Shown: positions 24,318 to 33,775, numbered from the stretch's first letter. The stretch is 64,000 nt of DNA from Pontibacillus marinus BH030004 = DSM 16465 (GCF_000425225.1 NZ_AULJ01000031.1:22958-86957); one strand, 5' to 3'. Numbers and translations: made by a program. The notes: generated from the sequence alone by a model not told the origin.

Positions 24318-24530
24318 TTACATTTGTGTACCCGTCATCGCAACGAGGAAGCCGATAACAATAGCGATCGCACCTAGGATAAGTGATGCTCTACCATAGT
24401 TACGAACGGTTTGGTTTTGGCTACCAAATGCTAAAACGAATAGTGTAATAATGTTCACGAGAGGGATGGCTAGAAGGACTAAATAAAGCATCCATCTCCA
24501 CATGGAAACGACGTTGTCTTGTTGTAGCAA
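24318..24530 (-). CDS. Small membrane protein (70 aa)
   Basis: A TTG start at 24530 follows AAAGGTGA at proper spacing. The product (MLQQDNVVSMWRWMLYLVLLAI...) has two helices with a Gln/Asn/Arg loop (GSQNQTVRNYGRAS) between them. The loop resembles that of small Bacillus membrane proteins of the DUF4870/YtxH-neighbour type, but I cannot name a family. It is monocistronic. Confidence 0.6.
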   Translation of the reverse strand: MLQQDNVVSMWRWMLYLVLLAIPLVNIITLFVLAFGSQNQTVRNYGRASLILGAIAIVIGFLVAMTGTQM

Positions 24531-24670
24531 TTTTATTCACCTTTCTATGTATGCTATCTATTATGCTAGCATTTCACTTTAGAGATCTTCAATATAGTGG
24601 GAGTGGTAGTTTTTAGTAAACTGAATTAAAATGATAATGTTTGAATAAAAGTAGGAGGGGGGTGTATGAG

Positions 24671-25471
24671 GTGAAGCAAAACTTACATAACCTAAAATGC
24701 TCACTAGACCAAGCACAAATAGAGAACAGACTTTCCTATAATCCCGATATACTAGAGCTACAATTATTCGAAGCGGATATCGATGACCCTAAGCATATAC
24801 AAAATGTAATTCGTGACCTGAAGCAAAAAGATGTGAAAGTCATATTGCATCATCCAATGAAAGTGAATGGGAAGTTTCTTGATATTTTAAGTGTGGACAC
24901 AGAGGTTATGGAGTATTATAAAAGGTCTTGTAGGGTTTTGGATGAAATCTGTCATTCAGAGGATGTTTATTGTGTGGTTCATCCTCATTATGACGACTGT
25001 GAAAGTGGAAGGGTTTATCCAACAAACAAGAAACGGATGCTTCAAAAATCGAATGAATTAAAAGAGGCCCTTCAAAAACTTCGAGAGAATACAAATGATC
25101 GATTTTACTTCGAAAATGCACCTGAAGGGATCTTCTCAAGCATGAATCCTTATTGGATATCGCACATCATCGAACCTCTGAATTTACCCGTCTGCTATGA
25201 TGTCAGTCATTCTTTTATGTCATTTAGAGGAGACAACCAAAAATTAAAGCAGGATTTAAAAGAAGCTTATCCTTTTACCAAGCACTATCATGTAGTGGAT
25301 AGTGAAGGGACAGAGGTTCATGATGCGCTCCCATTAGGAAAAGGCGACATTGCCTGGTCTAACTTGAAGCCATTTATAAAGCACAAGGATTTTATATTTG
25401 AAATTGAATTACCAGATTATAAGGATTGTACACTTATGATCGAAAGTGCAGCTTATTTTGATTCGATATAG
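24671..25471 (+). CDS. Xylose-isomerase-like TIM-barrel protein (sugar phosphate isomerase/epimerase type)
   Basis: GTG 24671 lies 12 bases from AGGAGG. An in-frame GTG at 24662 is too close, and the frame start at 24641 precedes the site. The 266-aa product shows the barrel order of the AP-endonuclease-2/xylose isomerase superfamily: ILELQLFEADI, VILHHPMKV, YCVVHPHYDD, FYFENAPEGI (metal-binding Glu), VCYDVSHSF (Asp and His), YHVVDSEGTEVHDALPLGKGDI, and FIFEIELPD. The metal ligands appear intact. The substrate is unknown. Confidence 0.72.
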   Translation: MKQNLHNLKCSLDQAQIENRLSYNPDILELQLFEADIDDPKHIQNVIRDLKQKDVKVILHHPMKVNGKFLDILSVDTEVMEYYKRSCRVLDEICHSEDVYCVVHPHYDDCESGRVYPTNKKRMLQKSNELKEALQKLRENTNDRFYFENAPEGIFSSMNPYWISHIIEPLNLPVCYDVSHSFMSFRGDNQKLKQDLKEAYPFTKHYHVVDSEGTEVHDALPLGKGDIAWSNLKPFIKHKDFIFEIELPDYKDCTLMIESAAYFDSI

Positions 25472-25515
25472 GTGAACACACAAAAACAGACAACCCCACA
25501 CATTAGGGTCGCCTG

Positions 25516-25785
25516 CTAAGAAAGAGACAACAATCGATAAGTCCGTTGCATTTCAATAATTTTGGGCTTAATGATGTTCCATATTGCATTTTTGTACAGT
25601 TTATACACCTTCGTGTCCTTATAAGCACGAATGGTAGCCTTGATTAATTTCTTAGCCTTTTTCTTGGTTTGTTCATAGTTTCGAAGGTTTTTCTGTTGAA
25701 TATCTTCTTCAAGCTGCTTAAGGATTGAAAATGCTGTACGAATGATAAAGAGGTCATCTTTTCCCACAAATGTCTCCATATTCAT
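25516..25785 (-). CDS. Hypothetical basic helical protein (89 aa)
   Basis: ATG 25785 is chosen because AAAGGATGG overlaps the upstream ATG at 25794. The product is Lys-rich and helical (EQTKKKAKKLIKATIRAYKD), without membrane segments or known motifs. It is convergent with the TIM-barrel gene. Confidence 0.6.
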   Translation of the reverse strand: MNMETFVGKDDLFIIRTAFSILKQLEEDIQQKNLRNYEQTKKKAKKLIKATIRAYKDTKVYKLYKNAIWNIIKPKIIEMQRTYRLLSLS

Positions 25786-25989
25786 AACGACCATCCTTTC
25801 TAGAGGATCTATCCCACTATTGTATGCAAGAGAAAGAGAAACGAGAAGAAATCTTAAAAATTATGTACTCTTATTATATACTGAATATTCAGGAAATATA
25901 AGCGGGAATATAAACGAATGTGTGGGATAAACCATCTTGTGATAAACTAAAACCCGTACATAAATGATTAGAAAAGGGAGTTTGAACTC

Positions 25990-26919
25990 ATGGAAAAGAT
26001 GTTGATTTTTGGACATAAAAATCCAGACACAGATACGATTTGTTCTGCGATCGCATATGCCGATTTAAAAACCAAAATTGGTGAGTCGGTAGAGCCTGTA
26101 AGATTAGGTGAAGTGAACGGAGAAACGCAATATGCTTTAGATACGTTTGAAGCAGAAGCACCTCGTCTTGTTCAAAGTGTTGCAAACGAAACAAGCACGG
26201 TTATTCTTGTCGACCACAATGAGCGTCAACAAAGTGCTGATGATATTGATCAAGTTCGTATTAAAGAGGTTATTGACCATCACCGTATTGCAAACTTTGA
26301 AACGGCTGATCCTTTATACTACCGTGCTGAACCAGTAGGCTGTACAGCCACCATCCTGAACAAAATGTATCGAGAAAATGGCGTGAGAATTGAAAAGAAT
26401 ATCGCAGGGCTATTGCTATCTGCTATCATTTCAGACTCTCTATTATTCAAATCACCTACGTGCACACAAGAAGATATTGTCGCTGCTCGTGAACTAGCTG
26501 ATATCGCTGGCGTAGATGTGAATGATTACGGCTTAGATATGCTTAAAGCAGGTGCTGACTTAAGTGGGAAAACAAGTGAAGAATTGATCTCTCTTGATGC
26601 CAAAGAGTTCAACATGGGCGGTAAAAAAGTAGAGGTAGCTCAGGTGAATGCTGTTGATACAGATGAAGTACTTGCTCGTAAAGAAGAACTAGCAAAAGCG
26701 ATGAATGAAACCATCGAAACAAAAGACTTAGACTTGTTCTTACTTGTCATTACAGATATCTTAAACAGTAATTCCATCGCCGTTGCACTTGGTGATTCCG
26801 GACATGCTGTTGGAGAAGCATTTGGCGTTAAATTAGAAGATCATACCGCTCTTCTAGAAGGCGTTGTTTCTCGTAAGAAGCAAATTGTGCCGAAATTGAC
26901 AGAGGCTTTGGAGAAGTAA
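25990..26919 (+). CDS. ppaC: Manganese-dependent inorganic pyrophosphatase (family II)
   Basis: The 309-aa protein carries all DHH-family motifs: [18 protein letters not shown] (motif I), VDHNE (II), EVIDHHRI (III, the DHH) and the C-terminal [10 protein letters not shown] that binds pyrophosphate. It hydrolyses PPi to two phosphates in the cytoplasm using Mn2+, driving biosynthetic reactions. AAAAGGGAG precedes the ATG. It is monocistronic with a long bidirectional terminator. Confidence 0.96.
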   Translation: MEKMLIFGHKNPDTDTICSAIAYADLKTKIGESVEPVRLGEVNGETQYALDTFEAEAPRLVQSVANETSTVILVDHNERQQSADDIDQVRIKEVIDHHRIANFETADPLYYRAEPVGCTATILNKMYRENGVRIEKNIAGLLLSAIISDSLLFKSPTCTQEDIVAARELADIAGVDVNDYGLDMLKAGADLSGKTSEELISLDAKEFNMGGKKVEVAQVNAVDTDEVLARKEELAKAMNETIETKDLDLFLLVITDILNSNSIAVALGDSGHAVGEAFGVKLEDHTALLEGVVSRKKQIVPKLTEALEK

Positions 26920-26927
26920 TAGTATCT

Positions 26928-26976
26928 AAAAAGCATGTGGTTTTTCAGAAATGAAAAGAAAACCACATGCTTTTTA
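26928..26976. terminator. Bidirectional terminator, ppaC and dctB
   Basis: AAAAAGCATGTGGTTTTTC pairs with the complementary arm ending ACCACATGCTTTTT, between convergent genes. Confidence 0.92.
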
Positions 26977-26990
26977 TAATTAAAAGGTTC

Positions 26991-28022
26991 TCATTCCCCA
27001 ATAAGTTGATCCATCCATTCTTCCCCGATAGTAGGCTCGAAGTTATCATATACAGCTTGAAACTTTTCTCTCCATGCATCTTTTTCAGCTACTGACAATG
27101 TATGGATTTTAATATCTGAGGATTTCTTTAGTAATTTTAAGGCTTGCTGGTTTGTTTCCATTGCGTGCTGTTGATTCCAAGCAGTGGTTTCCTTCATTGC
27201 TTCTTTAATAGCGGCTTGAATAGGGTTAGGAAGGTTATCCCAAAATTCCTGGTCCATAACGACAACGTAGCTTAGAAACCCATGATTACTGATCGTCATG
27301 TGATCTTGAACTTCATAAAATTTCTTTGAGTATATGTTTGAGATGGTGTTCTCTTGTCCATCGATCAAGCCTTGTTCGATGTTTCGATATGTTAAGTTAA
27401 AAGAAATCCTACTCGTTTGAGCATTGAGAGATTCAAACTGTTGTTCAATAACATCACTAGGCATAATTCTGAAACGATGATTGGAAAAGTCATTAGGATT
27501 TACTAATGCACGTTTACTACTTGTCATTTGTTTAAAACCATTACTCCAGTAAGATAATCCTACTAAATTTTCACGTTCCATTGATTCTAGTAACTCGGTT
27601 CCGATTTCTCCATTAAACACTTCATAAATCGCATCATAAGTTGGAAAAGCATACGGAAGATCGAAAAGTTCTAGCTTAGGGAAAAATGTAGACATCTTTG
27701 ACGTCGCAGGTGCAATCATTTGAATGGACCCTTGTCTTAAAGCTTCAATAGCTTCTTTTTCAGAATATAGGCTACCGTTTGGATATACCTCTACCCTTAC
27801 TTTATTATTGGTTTTCTTTTGAACAAGATTTGCGAATTTCTCTGCAGCTTGTCCTTTCGGTGTGTTTTTGGCAACGATATGGCTGAATTTAATAACAATT
27901 TGTTCATTTAAACCAGCTTGCTCATCATCATATGGATATTTATTTTCCTTATTGAAATAAAGATATGTAAACACAATTGCCAGTAATAGTACCATAAAAA
28001 ACACCAAATATTTCTTTCTCAT
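26991..28022 (-). CDS. dctB: DctB-like membrane-anchored C4-dicarboxylate-binding co-sensor
   Basis: The 343-aa DctP-family solute-binding protein has an uncleaved N-terminal membrane anchor (KYLVFFMVLLLAIVFTYLYF) and no lipobox. Motifs IVIKFSHIVAKNTPKG and IDGQENTISNIYSKKFYEVQ are shared with the transporter-associated DctP at 30630. In B. subtilis, DctB is a binding protein required for DctS sensing, and its gene lies beside dctSR as here. ATG 28022 is chosen from GAGGTGG spacing, against the in-frame ATG at 28034. It is divergent from dctS with only ~90 bases between. Confidence 0.82.
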   Translation of the reverse strand: MRKKYLVFFMVLLLAIVFTYLYFNKENKYPYDDEQAGLNEQIVIKFSHIVAKNTPKGQAAEKFANLVQKKTNNKVRVEVYPNGSLYSEKEAIEALRQGSIQMIAPATSKMSTFFPKLELFDLPYAFPTYDAIYEVFNGEIGTELLESMERENLVGLSYWSNGFKQMTSSKRALVNPNDFSNHRFRIMPSDVIEQQFESLNAQTSRISFNLTYRNIEQGLIDGQENTISNIYSKKFYEVQDHMTISNHGFLSYVVVMDQEFWDNLPNPIQAAIKEAMKETTAWNQQHAMETNQQALKLLKKSSDIKIHTLSVAEKDAWREKFQAVYDNFEPTIGEEWMDQLIGE

Positions 28023-28111
28023 AAGCCACCTCATAATATTGTTTTAAAAATTGTAACATATCTGAAAAATCATGCTACAATACCCATATTACCTATGAAA
28101 GGATATGCCGT

Positions 28112-29710
28112 ATGACGATGAAGCAGCTTCCTATTCAGGTGAAAATTACAATTCTTTCTTTCGGGGTTGTTTTATTTACACTTTTAATTTCAAGCATTTT
28201 TCTAATAGGAAATGTGGAAAATTTGAAAAAAGAAGAGCTTAGAAAAAGGTCTATGATCACTGCACGAACAGTTGCTCAACTTCCGGAAATTAAGCAAAAT
28301 ATCACTTTAAAAGATGGGTGGAAAAACATTAATCCAGTCGTTGATAAGATTAGAATTATTAATGATGCAGATTACATAGTTGTGTTGAATAATCTAAGAA
28401 AACGATATTCTCACCCAAATCACTCAATGATAGGGACTTATTCTAGTGGGGAGGATGAGAACGAAGCTTTTGCACGTCATTCCTATACGACTTTAGCAAA
28501 AGGAGAAGAAGGTCTGGCTGTGCGTGCGCTTGTTCCCATTCTAAATAATGAATCAGAACAAGTTGGTGTGGTTATTGTCGGAAATCTCTTACCTCGTTTC
28601 TCCGCACTACTTCTTGATATGAAAAAAGAGATCCTTATCATGCTTTTCCTTACATTATTATTTGGAATCAGTGGGTCTGGGCTTCTCGCAAGACACATCA
28701 AAAAGCAAATGTATCATCTAGAACCCTATGAATTAAAACGCATTTTAGAAGAGCGAACAGCTACCTTTAATGCCATGCATGAAGGGGTGATTGCTATAGA
28801 TACAGAAAAAAGGATTACTGTATTTAACCATAAAGCAAAAGAAATGTTGGGGGTTTCTGGAGATGTGATTGGCCAGCCTATTCAATCAATTCTATATGAT
28901 ACTAGGCTTCCAGAAATATTAGAATTAGAGAGACCTATTTTTAATCAAGAATTAACGGTAAATGATACAAACCTTATGAGTAATCGGGTTCCAATCTTGT
29001 TTAACCATAACGTGCTTGGAGCGGTTGCGATATTCCAAGATCGCACTGAAGTTACCAAAATTGCTGAAGAACTAACAGGAGTAAAAGCGTTCGTTGAGGC
29101 TCTCCGCGTACAAAATCATGAACATATGAATAAACTACATACCATTGCTGGACTTATCCAATTAGGTAACAGGGATAAAGCGTTAAATTATGTGTTCAAT
29201 ATCACTGAAGAACATGAAGATCTCTCAAGCTTTCTTAGTGAGAATATTGGTAATGATAGCTTAGCAGGTCTATTGTTGAGCAAAGTGAGTAGGGGAAAGG
29301 AACTTGGGGTTCAGGTTCACATCGATCGAAAAAGTCATCTAAATACGTTTCCACCTGATTTGGATAAACATGATTTTGTATTGTTATTTGGGAATTTATT
29401 TGAGAATGCTTTTACTGCATTGCAGCAAACTGAAGATCCAGAAAAATATATAGAAGTAAGTATAGAACAAGATGAGGAAGTATGTTCTATTTTAGTCGAA
29501 GATAATGGAGTCGGCATTAGTGAAGAGAATCAAAAGGAAATCTTTAAAGAAGGCTTTACCACGAAGAGCGAAGAGGGGCATGGAATTGGTCTATCCCTTG
29601 TGAAAAACATTGTAGATAAAGGGGACGGAACCATACATATTTATTCCCAACCCAATCAAGGAACGAGCTTTGTGATTACATTCCCAATGGATCGAAAGGG
29701 GAGCACGTAA
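28112..29710 (+). CDS. dctS: DctS-like sensor histidine kinase (CitA/DcuS family)
   Basis: The 532-aa protein has a membrane helix (13-33), an extracytoplasmic PAS-like sensor (about 40-170), a second helix (172-195) and a cytoplasmic PAS (about 215-315). The DHp motif LRVQNHEHMNKLH carries the likely phospho-accepting His336. HATPase boxes are LFGNLFENAF (N), EDNGVGIS (G1) and GHGIGLSLV (G2). It senses C4-dicarboxylates with DctB and phosphorylates DctR. It is one base from dctR. Confidence 0.93.
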   Translation: MTMKQLPIQVKITILSFGVVLFTLLISSIFLIGNVENLKKEELRKRSMITARTVAQLPEIKQNITLKDGWKNINPVVDKIRIINDADYIVVLNNLRKRYSHPNHSMIGTYSSGEDENEAFARHSYTTLAKGEEGLAVRALVPILNNESEQVGVVIVGNLLPRFSALLLDMKKEILIMLFLTLLFGISGSGLLARHIKKQMYHLEPYELKRILEERTATFNAMHEGVIAIDTEKRITVFNHKAKEMLGVSGDVIGQPIQSILYDTRLPEILELERPIFNQELTVNDTNLMSNRVPILFNHNVLGAVAIFQDRTEVTKIAEELTGVKAFVEALRVQNHEHMNKLHTIAGLIQLGNRDKALNYVFNITEEHEDLSSFLSENIGNDSLAGLLLSKVSRGKELGVQVHIDRKSHLNTFPPDLDKHDFVLLFGNLFENAFTALQQTEDPEKYIEVSIEQDEEVCSILVEDNGVGISEENQKEIFKEGFTTKSEEGHGIGLSLVKNIVDKGDGTIHIYSQPNQGTSFVITFPMDRKGST

Positions 29711-29711
29711 C

Positions 29712-30386
29712 ATGATTCGAGTGTTATTAATTGAAGATGATCCTATGGTACAAGAAGTTAACAAACAGTTTATAGAAAAGGTAGAAGGATTCCAAGTTGT
29801 TGAAAAGGCGGGGAATGGTAAGGAAGGGATAGAGAAACTTGAAAAATATAAAACGGATTTGGTTATCCTTGATGTTTATATGCCAAACCAGGATGGCTTA
29901 GAAGTTCTGTATCACATTCGGAAAGAACAATTCCCTGTAGATGTAATAACGGTAACTGCAGCTAATGATCAAGAGACGATCCGTAAAATGCTTCAAAATG
30001 GTGCTGTAGATTACATCATAAAACCATTTAAATTTGAGCGAATTCAACAAGCGTTGGAAAACTATAAAAGATATACAAGAAAATTATCTGAAAAGTCCTC
30101 TGTTTCACAAGATTATATTGACGAAATTCTTCATAAGAAAGTGAAAGATTCTTCTGAGGAGGTAGACATTCCTAAAGGACTTAACCAGTTGACTTTAAAT
30201 CAAATATCTAAATATTTAGATCAACAAAAAGAAGCCAAATCAGCTGAAGATGTGGCTGAAGGTGTGGGTCTTGCTCGTGTAACAGCAAGAAGGTATTTAG
30301 AATACATGAAAAAGATTGGTCATATCAAGCTGGACATGCAGTATGGTGGGGTTGGAAGACCCGTGAATCGTTATATAAAAAAGTAA
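29712..30386 (+). CDS. dctR: DctR-like response regulator (CitB family)
   Basis: The 224-aa protein has a receiver domain (acidic pair EDD at 8-10, phospho-acceptor Asp54 in VILDVYMPN, Lys in YIIKPF). Its C-terminal helix-turn-helix (SAEDVAEGVGLARVTARRYLEYM) is of the CitB/DcuR type. It would activate the dctPQM operon when phosphorylated. Inverted copies of a pyrimidine-rich sequence flank the following terminator and are candidate binding sites. Confidence 0.92.
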   Translation: MIRVLLIEDDPMVQEVNKQFIEKVEGFQVVEKAGNGKEGIEKLEKYKTDLVILDVYMPNQDGLEVLYHIRKEQFPVDVITVTAANDQETIRKMLQNGAVDYIIKPFKFERIQQALENYKRYTRKLSEKSSVSQDYIDEILHKKVKDSSEEVDIPKGLNQLTLNQISKYLDQQKEAKSAEDVAEGVGLARVTARRYLEYMKKIGHIKLDMQYGGVGRPVNRYIKK

Positions 30387-30392
30387 TCTTTT

Positions 30393-30532
30393 TTGTCTTT
30401 TTGGTCTTAACTTTAACAAACCATTTAAATTTTTATAAATGATGGCTGAAATTCTTAGCTTCAATTAAACTCCTAGTCCCTAGGAGTTTTTTTCTTTTTT
30501 TATGAGAAGAACAAAAAGACCAAAAAGGACAA
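30393..30532. promoter_or_regulatory. Candidate DctR operators flanking the dctR terminator
   Basis: TTGTCTTTTTGGTCTTAA (30393-30410) recurs in inverse orientation as AAGACCAAAAAGGACAA (30516-30532), with one added base. Between them is a rho-independent terminator (AAACTCCTAG with CTAGGAGTTTTTTT, 30468-30494). CitB-family regulators bind AT-rich repeats, and the position between dctR and dctP suits activation. The pairing could alternatively form a large hairpin around the terminator. Confidence 0.5.
30468..30494 (+). terminator. dctSR terminator
   Basis: AAACTCCTAG and CTAGGAGTTT form a 10-bp stem around a TCC loop, followed by T residues, 80 bases after the dctR stop codon. Confidence 0.9.
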
Positions 30533-30558
30533 TATGATTACAATATTCACCATTGTAA

Positions 30559-30574
30559 ATGTAAGCGTTATCAT
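30559..30574 (+). promoter_or_regulatory. CcpA cre site upstream of dctPQM
   Basis: ATGTAAGCGTTATCAT matches WTGNAARCGNWWWCAW at all positions and lies 56 bases before the dctP start. Catabolite repression of dicarboxylate uptake is predicted. Confidence 0.8.
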
Positions 30575-30629
30575 GGTTTCTAAGTTGAAATATTAAATAT
30601 TTTCTGACAAATGAAAGGGGTATTTACTT

Positions 30630-31691
30630 ATGCGAAAAAAGCTAAGCTTATTTTTATCCACAATTATTCTTATTGGGGTTTTAGTAGGATGTGGTGCACG
30701 TTCTTCAGAGACGTCAGGTGATGGATCTTCTTCAGATGGAGAAGGTAATAATCAGGATGGAGAAAAGATTACAATTAAGTTTTCACACGTAGTAGCTGAA
30801 AACACTCCTAAAGGAAAAGCGGCAAATATGTTTGAAGAACTTGCTGAAAAGTACACAGATGGAAAAGTAGATGTGCAAGTTTTCCCAAATTCTCAACTTT
30901 ATAATGACGATGAAGTGTTATCTGCAGTTCAGCAAAACAATGTTCAAATGGCAGCTCCAGCAACATCAAAAGTGTCAAAGCTATTCCCAGAATGGCAAAT
31001 TTTTGACTTCCCATTTGCATTTGAAGATACACAAGCTGTACAAGAAGCGATGGAAAGTGAAGAAATCGGTGGAAAACTTTTCAAGATGCTGAAAGATCAA
31101 AACTTACTTGGCTTATCCATGTGGGATAACGGCTTTAAACAAATGACTCTTGATGAACACGCTCTTATTAAACCTGAAGATTTCGAAGGTCAGAAGTTCC
31201 GAGTAATGTCCAGTAAAGTACTAGAAGCACAATTCGAAGCGGTAGGTGCTAACCCTACGCCAATGCCATTTAGTGAAGTATATAGTGCATTAGAGCAAGG
31301 GGTTATTGATGGACAAGAAAATACACTTTCTAATATTTACTCTAAGAAATTCCATGAAGTCCAAAATTATATGACGATTAGTAACCATGGTTATCTTGGA
31401 TATGCAGTTATTACAAATGATGAATTCTGGACAGGTTTACCTGATGATGTTCGCTCTAACCTAGAAAAAGCACTAGATGAAACAACAAAATGGGTTCGTG
31501 AAAATGGGGAACGTCTGAATAACGAAAACCTTGAAAAGATTAAAGAGGACGGTACATTGAAAGAAATTCATAAGCTAACAGACGAAGAGAAACAAGCTTG
31601 GATTAAAGCTATGGACCCAGTGTACAAACAATTTGAAGAGGAAGTAGGGAAGGACTTAATTGATGCTGTAAAAGCCCTTCGTGAGAAGTAA
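30630..31691 (+). CDS. dctP: TRAP transporter C4-dicarboxylate-binding lipoprotein
   Basis: The 353-aa protein has a lipobox (VLVGC, Cys21), a Ser/Gly/Asp-rich linker, then the DctP domain (ITIKFSHVVAENTPKG, FRVMSSKVLEAQFEAVGANP with the carboxylate-binding Arg, and IDGQENTLSNIYSKKF). It captures dicarboxylates for DctQM. GAAAGGGGT precedes the ATG. A hairpin lies between it and dctQ, probably making the binding protein more abundant than the permease. It is similar throughout to DctB, suggesting a duplication. The name follows the TRAP naming, not B. subtilis DctP. Confidence 0.92.
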   Translation: MRKKLSLFLSTIILIGVLVGCGARSSETSGDGSSSDGEGNNQDGEKITIKFSHVVAENTPKGKAANMFEELAEKYTDGKVDVQVFPNSQLYNDDEVLSAVQQNNVQMAAPATSKVSKLFPEWQIFDFPFAFEDTQAVQEAMESEEIGGKLFKMLKDQNLLGLSMWDNGFKQMTLDEHALIKPEDFEGQKFRVMSSKVLEAQFEAVGANPTPMPFSEVYSALEQGVIDGQENTLSNIYSKKFHEVQNYMTISNHGYLGYAVITNDEFWTGLPDDVRSNLEKALDETTKWVRENGERLNNENLEKIKEDGTLKEIHKLTDEEKQAWIKAMDPVYKQFEEEVGKDLIDAVKALREK

Positions 31692-31693
31692 AC

Positions 31694-31721
31694 GAGAGAG
31701 GGCTAGATGCCCTCTCTTTTA
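31694..31721 (+). terminator. Intercistronic hairpin between dctP and dctQ
   Basis: GAGAGAGGGC pairs with GCCCTCTCT, followed by four T residues. The weak T run suggests partial termination or 3'-end protection of dctP mRNA. Confidence 0.8.
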
Positions 31722-31779
31722 TACGACTTCATTAAAAACCACTTCAAGATATTGCTATAGGACAAGGAAGTGATAACTA

Positions 31780-32292
31780 GTGAAAGTATTAAACTCCATC
31801 ATTAACAAATTTGAAGAGGTTGTTGTGATCATCAGCTTGGCAGTTGCGACGACTTTAACTTTTATAGAAGTGATTTTACGTAAATTTTTCGGATCAAGCC
31901 TTGGATTTACACATGAGTTGGTTGTGTACCTTCTTATAACAGCTGGTTTAATTGGGGCAGCCATTGGTGTTCGTGAAAAAGTACACCTTGGGGTAGACAT
32001 TGTCATTCAACAATTTCCATTAGGGCTACAAAAAACGATTGTCATTGTTACTCAGATTGCTAGCGTTTTATTTTGTTTGATTATCACAATTTTAGGTGTG
32101 CAACAAGTACAAAACATTGCAGAATTTGGACAAGTAACACCAGAAATGGAAATACCTTTTTTTATACCACTTCTTATTGTCCCAATATCTTTTGGGCTTA
32201 TGACTCTACGGTTTACTCAACAGCTTATTCAAATTATGAGAACGCCAGCTAAAGGGTTGCTTCAAGAGGAGGAAGATGCCGTTCATGAATAA
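31780..32292 (+). CDS. dctQ: TRAP transporter small membrane subunit
   Basis: The 170-aa protein has four membrane helices and the DctQ motifs EVILRKFFGSSLGFTHELVVYLL and GAAIGVREKVHLGVDI. A GTG start at 31780 lies 9 bases after AAGGAAG. It overlaps dctM by about 17 bases. With DctM it forms the Na+-coupled permease. Confidence 0.93.
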   Translation: MKVLNSIINKFEEVVVIISLAVATTLTFIEVILRKFFGSSLGFTHELVVYLLITAGLIGAAIGVREKVHLGVDIVIQQFPLGLQKTIVIVTQIASVLFCLIITILGVQQVQNIAEFGQVTPEMEIPFFIPLLIVPISFGLMTLRFTQQLIQIMRTPAKGLLQEEEDAVHE

Positions 32293-33700
32293 CGCCCTAC
32301 AAACGAATGAAACAGAAGTTAGTCAAAATAGTTCAAATCGTTCTATACCGAAAATGGTGTCATCGAGCCTTGTTCTTTTAGTTTCGTTAACAGGATTACT
32401 TTTTTCCATGCAAACGAACAATATGGGCTTAGCATTATTCTCACTACTTTTTTTACTTATGTTACTAGGCGTGCCCATTGCCATATCTCTAGGGTTAGCT
32501 TCCTTTCTAGTAATCTATTATTTTACAACTGATCCTTTACCTGATTTAGCCGGGAAGGTATTCTCAGGCTTAAACCATTTTACGCTTATGGCGATTCCGT
32601 TTTTCGTTTTAGCGGGAAATATTTTTACTAGAGGTGGGGTAGCCAATCGTTTAATTAAACTGACAAATTCTTGGGTGGGACATATACCTGGGGGCTTGTC
32701 TATTGCAGGGATTGTGTCTTGTACGTTATTTGCAGCAATTTCAGGCTCTTCTCCTGCTACTGTTGTAGCTATTGGGGGGATTATGATTCCTGCGATGGTA
32801 AATCACGGATACAGCAAAAGTTATGCAGTAGGTTCCATTTCAACAGCCGGCTCATTAGGGATTCTAATTCCACCAAGTATCCCTATGATTGTTTATGCTG
32901 TCACTGTAGAACAGTCAGTTGGAAAAATGTTCTTAGCTGGAGTCATACCTGGGATAATGCTGATGATGCTTTTGGCAGCAGTTAGTTTCTTTATTGCGAA
33001 TCGAAAAAATTATGCTAGAGCTGAAAAAGCTACTTATAAAGAAAGAATGATCGCTCTTAAAAATGCATTTTGGAGTTTAATGTTGCCGGTTGTTGTTATT
33101 GGTGGGATTTATTCAGGCGTGTTTACACCAACAGAGTCCGCAGCAGTAGCGGTTATACTTGGATTGGTAGTAGGGCTGTGGATTCATAAGGATCTCATGG
33201 TCAAAGAGCTACCTAGTATATTAGTAGACTCTGCCAAAACAACTGCAATGTTATTCTTTATTATAACCATGGCCATGACCTTTGCTCATATCTTAACTCT
33301 GGAACGCATTCCACATACCATTGCTGATGTGATCACTGGGTGGAATGTTGGTCCTATCATGTTTTTACTTATTGTCAACATTCTGTTATTTATAGCAGGT
33401 CAGTTTATGGAACCAACAGCGATTATTACGATTTTAGCTCCTATTTTATTCCCGGTTGCAGTAGCACTTGGAATAGACCCAATTCATTTTGGGATTGTAA
33501 TGGTTGTGAATATGGAAGTTGGTATGATCACACCGCCAGTAGGACTCAATTTGTATGTGGCTAGTGGAATTACCAAGATGCCTCTTGTAGATGTTACAAA
33601 GTCTGCAGTACCATGGCTGATTGCTGTTGTTATTGGTCTTATTCTAGTGACCTATGTGCCGGCAATTAGTTTGTGGTTGCCAAATTTACTATACAGGTAG
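32276..33700 (+). CDS. dctM: TRAP transporter large membrane subunit
   Basis: The 474-aa protein has about 12 helices plus an extra N-terminal one. Typical DctM sequences are FVLAGNIFTRGGVANRLI, SGSSPATVVAIGGIMIPAM, SLGILIPPSIPMIVYAV and EVGMITPPVGLNLYV. It forms the substrate pathway of the C4-dicarboxylate transporter. The start is either ATG 32276 (3 bases from AGGAGG) or ATG 32285 (12 bases), and neither spacing is ideal. A clear terminator follows at 33713. Confidence 0.94.
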   Translation: MPFMNNALQTNETEVSQNSSNRSIPKMVSSSLVLLVSLTGLLFSMQTNNMGLALFSLLFLLMLLGVPIAISLGLASFLVIYYFTTDPLPDLAGKVFSGLNHFTLMAIPFFVLAGNIFTRGGVANRLIKLTNSWVGHIPGGLSIAGIVSCTLFAAISGSSPATVVAIGGIMIPAMVNHGYSKSYAVGSISTAGSLGILIPPSIPMIVYAVTVEQSVGKMFLAGVIPGIMLMMLLAAVSFFIANRKNYARAEKATYKERMIALKNAFWSLMLPVVVIGGIYSGVFTPTESAAVAVILGLVVGLWIHKDLMVKELPSILVDSAKTTAMLFFIITMAMTFAHILTLERIPHTIADVITGWNVGPIMFLLIVNILLFIAGQFMEPTAIITILAPILFPVAVALGIDPIHFGIVMVVNMEVGMITPPVGLNLYVASGITKMPLVDVTKSAVPWLIAVVIGLILVTYVPAISLWLPNLLYR

Positions 33701-33712
33701 TATAAACTACGT

Positions 33713-33739
33713 AAAAACCCTGATGCTACAGGGTTTTTA
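33713..33739 (+). terminator. dctPQM terminator
   Basis: AAAAACCCTG and CAGGGTTTTT form a 10-bp stem 13 bases after the dctM stop codon. Confidence 0.9.
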
Positions 33740-33775
33740 TGTATATTCTACTGATTTAGGGAAGGAGGGGTCTAA

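Noticed and set aside
26991..28022. dctB as the transport-associated binding protein
   Set aside because: It lacks a lipobox, is divergent from the transporter operon, and a lipoprotein DctP is already encoded in that operon.
30393..30532. Small RNA gene between dctR and dctP
   Set aside because: There is no promoter before the terminator hairpin. The structure is better explained as the dctSR terminator with flanking operators.
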